From assembly GCA_019689585.1 (NCBI GenBank), contig JADGHG010000007.1, positions 1 to 34,040 of the forward strand: a stretch of DNA of 34,040 bases, written 5' to 3'. The stretch's first letter is position 1. The number at the start of each line of letters is the position of its first letter. The DNA is from Clostridia bacterium (GTDB lineage Bacteria; Bacillota; Sulfobacillia; RBS10-35; JADGHG01). Below the pieces are notes generated by a model that searched no databases, was not told the origin of the DNA, and saw nothing but the letters and a program-made list of their open reading frames with translations. This document shows positions 7,865 to 13,766 of this stretch, one piece after another. A program made the translations under genes and the position numbers.

Positions 7865-8928
7865 CGCCCTCGGAGCGGCGCCGGGCGGGGACGGCCGCGC
7901 CGGCCGCCTCCCGCGAACCGCTGCAGCGCGCGGAGGCGCCCGGCCGCCGGGAGCTCACGCTGCTTCAGGCGGTCACGGAAGGGCTGGCCACCGCGCTCGC
8001 CGAGGACGAGCGGGTGATCGTCCTCGGCGAGGACGTCGGCAAGAACGGCGGCGTCTTCCGCGCGACCGACGGCCTGCAGGAGCGGTTCGGCCCCGAGCGC
8101 GTCGTCGACACGCCGCTCGCCGAGTCGGCGATCGTCGGCGCCTCGATCGGGCTCGCGGCCGCAGGCCTCCGCCCGATCGCCGAGATCCAGTTCATGGGCT
8201 TCGTCTACCCGGCCCTCGACCAGCTCATCTCGCACGCGAGCCGGCTGCGCAGCCGCTCGCGCGGCCGCTACGGGGCGCCCCTCGTCGTCCGCATGCCGTA
8301 CGGAGGGGGCGTGCGGGCGCCGGAACTCCACTCGGAGAGCGCCGAGGTCCACCTCGTGCACACCCCGGGGCTGAAGGTGGTCGTGCCGAGCACGCCGGCC
8401 GACGCCAAAGGGCTCATCCTGGCGGCCGTCGCCGACCCGGACCCGGTCGTCGTCATGGAGCCGATGCGCCTCTACCGCTCGGTCAAGGGCCACGTGCCGG
8501 AGGAGGCGGTGCCGACGCCGATCGGGCCGGCCCGGGTCGTGCGCGAGGGCGAGGACGCCGTCGTCTTCTGCTGGGGTGCGATGGTACCGCCTGCCCTCGC
8601 CGCCGCGCGCCTTGCGGAGGAGCGCCTTTCGGCGCGGGTCGCCGTCGTCGACCTGCGCACGCTCGCGCCCCTCGACCGCGATGCCATCGGCGAGTGGGCG
8701 CGCCGCACGGGCCGCGTCCTCGTCGTGCACGAAGCCCCGCGGACGGCCGGCCTCGGGGCCGAGGTGCTCGCGATCGCCCAAGAGGAGGCGTTCTGGCACC
8801 TGAGGGCGCGGCCGCGCCGGGTGACGGGGCCCGACGCGCCCTTCCCGTACTTCTCGCTCGAGGACTGGTACCTGCCCGACGCGCAGCGGATCCTCGCCGC
8901 GCTCGAGGAGACGCTGGCCGAGACGTAG
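7861..8928 (+). CDS. pdhB: Pyruvate dehydrogenase E1 component, beta subunit
   Basis: A 355-residue E1 beta subunit. After a non-conserved, charged N-terminal tail of about 30 residues come the typical blocks: VIVLGEDVGKNGGVFRATDG, VDTPLAESAIVGASIGLAA, IAEIQFMGFVYPALDQL, and GGGVRAPELHSESAE. The C-terminal transketolase-type domain has CWGAMVPPALAAA, VVDLRTLAPLD and VVHEAPRTAGLGAEV. The start is ATG 7861, overlapping the pdhA stop (ATGA). Length is slightly above the usual 325 because of the tail. It forms the heterotetrameric E1 with PdhA. Confidence 0.93.
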   Translation: MTPSERRRAGTAAPAASREPLQRAEAPGRRELTLLQAVTEGLATALAEDERVIVLGEDVGKNGGVFRATDGLQERFGPERVVDTPLAESAIVGASIGLAAAGLRPIAEIQFMGFVYPALDQLISHASRLRSRSRGRYGAPLVVRMPYGGGVRAPELHSESAEVHLVHTPGLKVVVPSTPADAKGLILAAVADPDPVVVMEPMRLYRSVKGHVPEEAVPTPIGPARVVREGEDAVVFCWGAMVPPALAAARLAEERLSARVAVVDLRTLAPLDRDAIGEWARRTGRVLVVHEAPRTAGLGAEVLAIAQEEAFWHLRARPRRVTGPDAPFPYFSLEDWYLPDAQRILAALEETLAET

Positions 8929-8940
8929 GGGGCGTGCGAC

Positions 8941-10155
8941 ATGGAATTCCGCTTGCCCGACCTGGGCGAGGGCATGGCCGAGGCGGAGGTCGTCCGCTGG
9001 CTCGTGGCCGAGGGCGGCCGGGTGGCCGAGGACGAGCCGCTCGTGGAGGTCGAGACGGACAAGGCGCTCGTCCAGATCCCTTCGCCCGCGGCCGGCGTCG
9101 TGGTGCGGCACGGCGCGCGCGAGGGGGAGCGCGTCCCGGTGGGCGGCGTGCTGGCCGTGATCGAGGCCGCGCCCTCGGCCGACGCCGGCGCCATCGTGGG
9201 CGACCTGAGCGAGCCGGGCACGCTCGCCGTGGAGGACGACGGCCGAGCGGCCCAGCCGCCCGCGGGCGGGCGCCGTCTCGCCTCGCCCGCCACGCGGCGC
9301 CTCGCGCGCGACCTCGGCGTCGACCTGGACGAGGTGCGGGGCACGGGACCGGACGGGCGCGTGACGCCCGACGACGTCCGCCAGGCCGCCCGGGCGGCCG
9401 CGACGGCAGCGGCGGCCGTCCCGGCGGGGGCGCATGCGGCCGCGCCGTCCCCGGCGCCCGCCGCCCCGGGCGAGCGCATCCCGCTCCGCGGGCTGCGCCG
9501 GCGCATCGCCGAGCGCATGGCGCAAGCGCACCGCGCCGTCCCGCAGGTCACCGTGGTCGAGGAGGCGGACGTGACCGAGCTCGTCCGGCTCCGCGCGCAG
9601 CTCAACGACCAGCTCTCGCCCGAGCGCGTCGGCTACCTCCCCTTCTTCGCCGCGGCCGCCCTCAGGGCGCTCGCGCTCCACCCCATCCTGAACGCGAGCC
9701 TCGACGGCGACCGCGAGGAGATCGTCCTCCACCCGCACGTGAACCTGGGCGTCGCCGTCGACACGCCGGAGGGGCTCATGGTCGCGGTGCTGCCCGAGGC
9801 GGAGGCCTTGGGCGTGCGCGAGCTGGCGCGGGCGCTCCCGCCGCTCGTCGAGGCGGCGCGGCGCCGGGAGCTCCCGCCGGAGCGGCTGCGCGGCAGCACC
9901 TTCACGATCACGAGCGCCGGCTCGGTCGGCGGCCTCTTCGCCACGCCGATCGTGAACGCGCCCGAGGTCGCCATCCTCGGGGTCCACCGGATCTTCGAGA
10001 AGCTGGCGCTCCGGGAGGGGCAGGTCGAGCCGCGCCACGCCGTCTACCTCTCGCTCTCCTTCGACCACCGCGCGCTCGACGGGGCCGAGGCCTCCCGCTA
10101 CCTGGTCGACCTCGCGCGCCTTCTCGCGAGGCCGCTCCAGCTTCTCTGGAGCTAG
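8941..10155 (+). CDS. pdhC: Dihydrolipoamide acetyltransferase (E2)
   Basis: A 404-residue E2 core that moves the acyl group from E1 to CoA. Domain order is visible: one lipoyl domain (about 1-78) with the lipoylated Lys41 in VETDKALVQI; a short linker; a peripheral-subunit-binding domain (about 110-150, ASPATRRLARDLGVDLDEVRG, then GPDGRVTPDDV); an Ala/Pro linker; then the catalytic domain, with the active-site motif FDHRALDGA near the C-terminus. It follows pdhB by 12 bases. The E3 gene (dihydrolipoamide dehydrogenase) is not in the window, so E3 must be encoded elsewhere. Confidence 0.94.
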   Translation: MEFRLPDLGEGMAEAEVVRWLVAEGGRVAEDEPLVEVETDKALVQIPSPAAGVVVRHGAREGERVPVGGVLAVIEAAPSADAGAIVGDLSEPGTLAVEDDGRAAQPPAGGRRLASPATRRLARDLGVDLDEVRGTGPDGRVTPDDVRQAARAAATAAAAVPAGAHAAAPSPAPAAPGERIPLRGLRRRIAERMAQAHRAVPQVTVVEEADVTELVRLRAQLNDQLSPERVGYLPFFAAAALRALALHPILNASLDGDREEIVLHPHVNLGVAVDTPEGLMVAVLPEAEALGVRELARALPPLVEAARRRELPPERLRGSTFTITSAGSVGGLFATPIVNAPEVAILGVHRIFEKLALREGQVEPRHAVYLSLSFDHRALDGAEASRYLVDLARLLARPLQLLWS

Positions 10156-10166
10156 GGGGCGAGGCC

Positions 10167-10529
10167 GTGGAGGCGTGCCGGGCCGTCGAGCCCCACGAGG
10201 CGCCCGAGCACGTGCGGCGGGCGGCCCGGGGCAAGGCCGGCGAGGAAGGGCTGCACGCGCTCGCCGACGGGTTCTGGCTCCTTGCGGGGCCGCTCGAGCG
10301 GAGCGCCGGCCACCGCTTCCGGCTCGTGGCGGCGGAGCTCGTCCCGGGCGGCGCGGGCGGCGCGCGCGCCGTGCGGGCGGTCGTGGAACACGAGCGGCCG
10401 GCTTCGGGTACGCCGACCGCTCAAGTGCTGACGCGTCCCACGCTCCTCCTCGCCACGGCGCCCGGGCTCCGGCTGGAGGTCGTCCTGCGCGAGCCGGACG
10501 GGAGCGAGAGGAGCTATCGGGCCGTCTGA
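10167..10529 (+). CDS. Small unknown protein at the end of the pdh operon
   Basis: A 120-residue protein I do not recognise, 11 bases after pdhC. The start is taken as GTG 10167, preceded by GGGGGCGAGG. It has a helical N-terminus (EACRAVEPHEAPEHVRRAARG), the aromatic motif DGFWLLAGP, and a C-terminal half with alternating hydrophobic stretches typical of a small beta-rich fold (HRFRLVAAELVPGG, TLLLATAPGLRLEVVL). No Cys, signal peptide or membrane segment. Its last 16 bases overlap the convergent ArsR gene. Operon position is the only clue to function. Confidence 0.55.
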   Translation: MEACRAVEPHEAPEHVRRAARGKAGEEGLHALADGFWLLAGPLERSAGHRFRLVAAELVPGGAGGARAVRAVVEHERPASGTPTAQVLTRPTLLLATAPGLRLEVVLREPDGSERSYRAV

Positions 10530-11107
10530 GAGCCGGCCGCGCCGCCCGCGCTCGAGCCGCAGCCTTCCTCGCAGCAGCAGCAGCACGAGCCGCCCTCCTC
10601 GCACTCGGGGCAAGAGGCCCCGGAGTGCGAAGCCACCCAGGCGGAACCGTCCGCCATCCGCTCCACCGCGTCCACCTCCCCTCCCTCGGCCGCGCGCGCC
10701 GAGGCCGAGCCCGCCGGGTGCGCGCGAAGCCGCGCAGCGCGCGCGCGGGCGGCCAGCCCGGCGAGCGCCCGGGAGACGGCCTCCAAGGCCTCGGGGAGGA
10801 CCTCGTAGTAGGTCCAGCGTCCGCACCGCGTGGCGCGCACGAGGCCCGCCTCGGTGAGGACGCGCATGTGGTAGCTCACGGTCGGCTGAGCCAGGCCCGT
10901 GAGCGCCTCGAGGTCGCAGGCGCACACGGCCTCGCCGCGCGCAGAGCCAAGCCCGGGCGTCCCGCGCGCGAGGACCCGCACGACCTGCAGCCGGTGAGGG
11001 TCGCCGAGCGCGCGGAAGGCCGCCGCGAGATCGGCCGCGCCTGCGCCCTCGCCTCCGCCCTCGCCGGCCGGGCGCCCGGTCGCCTCCACCGGACGCGTGA
11101 CGGCCAT
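10514..11107 (-). CDS. ArsR/SmtB-family metalloregulator with polycysteine tail
   Basis: A 197-residue winged-helix repressor of the ArsR/SmtB family. The core is at about residues 27-112: FRALGDPHRLQVVRVLA, then VCACDLEALTG with the CxC pair Cys62/Cys64 at the arsenic/cadmium site of the family, then the recognition helix QPTVSYHMRVLTEAGLV and the wing. After an Arg/Ala-rich helix, the last 35 residues hold eight cysteines: CPEC at 166-169, five consecutive Cys at 175-179, and Cys183. The classical family is about 100-120 residues, so the tail is an addition. ATG 11107 is chosen because the conserved fold follows and an operator lies just upstream, but AAGGAG abuts the ATG directly, an odd spacing. 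No resistance gene is adjacent. Confidence 0.85.
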   Translation of the reverse strand: MAVTRPVEATGRPAGEGGGEGAGAADLAAAFRALGDPHRLQVVRVLARGTPGLGSARGEAVCACDLEALTGLAQPTVSYHMRVLTEAGLVRATRCGRWTYYEVLPEALEAVSRALAGLAARARAARLRAHPAGSASARAAEGGEVDAVERMADGSAWVASHSGASCPECEEGGSCCCCCEEGCGSSAGGAAGSQTAR

Positions 11108-11115
11108 CTCCTTCG

Positions 11116-11133
11116 GATCGAAGATATTCGATC
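11116..11133. promoter_or_regulatory. Palindromic operator upstream of the ArsR gene
   Basis: GATCGAA (11116-11122) and TTCGATC (11127-11133) are a perfect 7+7 inverted repeat around GATA, in an AT-rich patch 9 bases before the ArsR start. Size and placement fit the imperfect palindromes bound by ArsR/SmtB dimers, so autoregulation is likely. A -10-like GAATAT lies inside it on the minus strand. Confidence 0.6.
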
Positions 11134-11502
11134 TATTGGTCGGCCGCAACCGCCCGTAGCGGCCGAAGCGTTTGTCGATGGTCCGGTGCGGTGCCATCCG
11201 GCCGGGAACATGAGGCTTCGCGCTGACGCTGACCGTCTGGTGTCGCCGCGGCGCTTCGGGGCGTCGAGCTACGATCCCTCGTGAGCCGGTGGCCCCTCGT
11301 AACCTTCGCCGGGCCGGCCTCGACCACCCCGCCCGCTTGAGCATGGCAGATCTATAACGAGAGCGACCGGGAACGCCAGCGCGGCCATGTGTACGCCAGC
11401 CTCCAGGAAAGCTCCGGCCCGGCGCAGATTGAAGGTTTACTGACTCGTTAGCGGATAGCCCCTCGCGTCCCGATACTACCAGCGTGGAAGAGGAGGCCGA
11501 AA
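11134..11502. other. Intergenic region with island left junction
   Basis: 369 bases without an intact gene. The first about 200 are ordinary high-GC DNA. From about 11340 the composition shifts to the lower-GC style of the following cassette. It includes the remnant reading frame listed separately. A weak TTGAAG (11429) and a GATACT (11472-11477) could be promoter elements for the cassette, but their spacing to partners is poor. Confidence 0.5.
11341..11451 (+). pseudogene. Possible 3' remnant of an unidentified gene
   Basis: A 36-codon open stretch without a start, ending at TAG 11449-11451. It reads like a normal soluble protein tail (IYNESDRERQRGHVYASLQE, then SGPAQIEGLLTR). Its composition matches the island and not the host. 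The frame is closed by TGA at 11338-11340, right where composition changes, so it may be the broken end of a mobile-element or former cassette gene. Family not recognised. Confidence 0.3.
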
Positions 11503-12096
11503 ATGGGTGGCGAACGCTGGTCCATGCGCTGGAAGCCCTCGACGGTCACAGCGAGGCAGGCCGCCGTCGTCCGGGCGCTCTACGAGCTCGGCGGCGCTGA
11601 GTCCGCAGTGGATACTGAGGACATCGCGATTCAGGCGCACCGCCTCCTGGATGGCGCGTTCACGTGGCGCAAGTACCCTCAGTACATCAATCCAGACCTG
11701 GTGCGGATCACGCTTGTCGACGCCTCCCGCATGGGACTTGTCACCGGGAACGGCAGGAGTGGATGGCGTCTCAGCTTCGAGGGCATTTGCGTCGCGACCC
11801 GCGAGGGCCCTGAGCTCCTTCGCGCGGCGCGTGCAGCCCGGCGTCGTAACCCGCTCGCGGAGCGCATCGCACAGAGCGCGGCCGTACGCACGGCCCGGCG
11901 GGCAGGCGTAGAAGCCGTCACGTTCCGGGATGCTGAGCGCCTCTTCGGCCTGAACGGATACGTGAGGAACCGCCGACTGCGTCGGAGCGCGATGGAGCGA
12001 GGTCTGGAAGCTGTGCGCGGTGAGCCAGATCTCTACGCCATCGTGAAGTCGATTGCCGATCGGTTCGCCCCAGAGCTGGAGGCAGGGCAAGGATGA
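11503..12096 (+). CDS. Island protein A: winged-helix-like, unknown
   Basis: A 197-residue protein without a family name I can give. Residues about 14-100 look like a winged-helix domain: a first helix TARQAAVVRALYELGG, intervening helices around TEDIAIQAHRLL and INPDLVRITLVDASRMGLV, and a wing ending GRSGWRLSFEG. Residues 105-150 are Arg/Ala-rich and helical (LLRAARAARRRNPLAERI), suiting nucleic-acid contact. The C-terminal 45 residues are helical. The ATG follows GAGGAGG at good spacing. The stop overlaps the next ATG (ATGA), so it is coupled to the GHKL ATPase. Predicted role: DNA-binding or regulatory partner of the cassette (inference). Confidence 0.75.
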   Translation: MGGERWSMRWKPSTVTARQAAVVRALYELGGAESAVDTEDIAIQAHRLLDGAFTWRKYPQYINPDLVRITLVDASRMGLVTGNGRSGWRLSFEGICVATREGPELLRAARAARRRNPLAERIAQSAAVRTARRAGVEAVTFRDAERLFGLNGYVRNRRLRRSAMERGLEAVRGEPDLYAIVKSIADRFAPELEAGQG

Positions 12097-13766
12097 CACG
12101 GCAGCTTCGTAGCCACGCGGCGCGCGACGTCCTCGCGGTGGCCGAGGAGTTCAGCAACCTTAACAAGGCGGTTTGGGAGTACGTGACGAACGGTCTCCAG
12201 TATGTGGCCCCCGGCCGCCCTCCGCGCATCGACGTCTCCATCGACACGCGCAGGGAGCGCATAGCCATCCAGGACAACGGGCGCGGCATGGACGCGGCCG
12301 ATTTGGACCGCTTCCTCATGATGCACGCTCCCAACGAGGAACGGCTGCGCGGGAACCTCGGGCGTGGTCGGTTCGGAACGGGAAAGGCAGCCGCCTTCGG
12401 GATCGGCAAGATCCTTCGTGTGACCGCCGTCCGAGGAGGACTGCTGTGGGAGATCGAGATCCGGCGCGCTGATCTCGAGGCGCTCGACCGCAACCCTCAA
12501 GCCGTTGACGCTCCTGTCCGTTCGTTGCGCGAAGGGGTGCGGACTAGTCGACCCGACGGGGTTTTGATCGAAATCGAGGGCTTCCGCATTCAGGTACGCC
12601 CGAGGGACGTGGAGCGGTTGCGACGCTTCATGGCAGCACGCCTGCGCCGTTTTCCCGCCGGGAGCGTCCGCGTCAACGGGCGTCCTTGTGTGCCGCCGGT
12701 CATCGACCGGATCCCGCGATACGACCGTCACGCCGATGCGCCGCCCGAGGTAGCTCGCCTCACGGGCCCGGCGCATTTAGAGTTGCACGTCGCGGTGGGG
12801 CCTCTCGATGCCGACTCTCGCGGCGTTTACGCGTGGATTTCAGGTCAGCGGCTAGCTTTAGGTCTCTGCGGCAACTCGGATACCCCTTGGGCTCATCGGA
12901 TATTCGGGGATGTCGACGCCGACGACCTTGATCCCGATCGCCACCCCGACTGGCCGGCGCCGTTCAGCCAAGGTCGCCGAGAGGAGATCAACCTCGACAA
13001 CCCCGGAGCCGCCGCATTGTGGAACTGGGTTGGCTGGGAGATCCAAAAGCTCATCCACGAGCTAGAGGAAGAGGAGCGCGCGAGGCGGGATATCGAGGAA
13101 CAGCGCCATCTTCGCGCTATCGCCCGCGAAATCGCCAGGGTCCTGAACGACGACTACCAGCGAGATGAAGACATCTCGCTTCAACGCTCGCGGTACACGG
13201 CCGGGCCTGACCCGAATCGGCTGCCTAATGCGGTTCCGGGGCAGGTCGAGGCACTCGTGCTTGGGGGCGAGGAACTCGCCGCAGCATCCGATCTTCCACG
13301 CTCCGCGGACGGCGAGGGCTTAAGTAGCGGCCCTCCGGGACCGAACGATGGACGCGAGCCGTCCTTGGAGCGCGATGATGCGGGGGAGCTGAGCGGGCAT
13401 AGGGAAGTAGCGAGCCCCGGTGCTCCGCGGCGCCAAGGTGGCTTCGCGATCGAGTTCCGGCACCTCGGGGAGGGCGACGATCGGGGCCGGTATGAGGCCG
13501 CGTCTCATGCGATCGTCATCAACTTGGACCATCCTGAGGTCCGGTGGGCGCGGGACATGGGTGGGGACGTGGAGCGGACCGTGTTTCGGGAGATCGCCGT
13601 GGTGGAGTACGCGTTTGCGCTTGGTCAACACCAGGCCGAGCGTGAAGGCGGCCCGCTCGCGATCGAATCCACTCGGGTCCTGGTGGATACGCGCGAGCGG
13701 GTTCACCGCGTGACGCGACGCCTCCCGGCGTCACGGGACTCGCGGAACGATGAGGCTACGCCTTGA
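12093..13766 (+). CDS. Island protein B: GHKL (HSP90/MutL/MORC-type) ATPase
   Basis: A 557-residue ATPase. The Bergerat fold is clear: N-box Glu29...Asn33 (EYVTN), G1 motif DNGRGM at 61-66, G2 glycine loop GRGRFGTGK at 90-98. Residues about 180-300 would be a transducer-like domain (FPAGSVRVNGRPCVPP, then YAWISGQRLALGL). Residues 315-355 form a charged coiled coil (QKLIHELEEEERARRDIEEQ). A low-complexity linker (about 385-450) leads to a C-terminal domain with ASHAIVINLDHPEVRW and ERTVFREIAVVEYAFAL. Proteins of this plan are ATP-driven clamps, and MORC-like ones occur in prokaryotic conflict systems. No nuclease motif is seen here. It overlaps both neighbours (4 and 17 bases), implying stoichiometric expression. 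Confidence 0.82.
   Translation: MTRQLRSHAARDVLAVAEEFSNLNKAVWEYVTNGLQYVAPGRPPRIDVSIDTRRERIAIQDNGRGMDAADLDRFLMMHAPNEERLRGNLGRGRFGTGKAAAFGIGKILRVTAVRGGLLWEIEIRRADLEALDRNPQAVDAPVRSLREGVRTSRPDGVLIEIEGFRIQVRPRDVERLRRFMAARLRRFPAGSVRVNGRPCVPPVIDRIPRYDRHADAPPEVARLTGPAHLELHVAVGPLDADSRGVYAWISGQRLALGLCGNSDTPWAHRIFGDVDADDLDPDRHPDWPAPFSQGRREEINLDNPGAAALWNWVGWEIQKLIHELEEEERARRDIEEQRHLRAIAREIARVLNDDYQRDEDISLQRSRYTAGPDPNRLPNAVPGQVEALVLGGEELAAASDLPRSADGEGLSSGPPGPNDGREPSLERDDAGELSGHREVASPGAPRRQGGFAIEFRHLGEGDDRGRYEAASHAIVINLDHPEVRWARDMGGDVERTVFREIAVVEYAFALGQHQAEREGGPLAIESTRVLVDTRERVHRVTRRLPASRDSRNDEATP

Noticed and set aside
7798-10068. 756-codon minus-strand frame opposite pdhB and pdhC
   Set aside because: No motif, and biased composition mirroring the codon pattern of the plus-strand genes.
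12093-13766. Calling island protein B a sensor histidine kinase
   Set aside because: The GHKL fold is present, but there is no H-box, sensor or membrane domain; the layout fits MutL/HSP90/MORC-type ATPases better.
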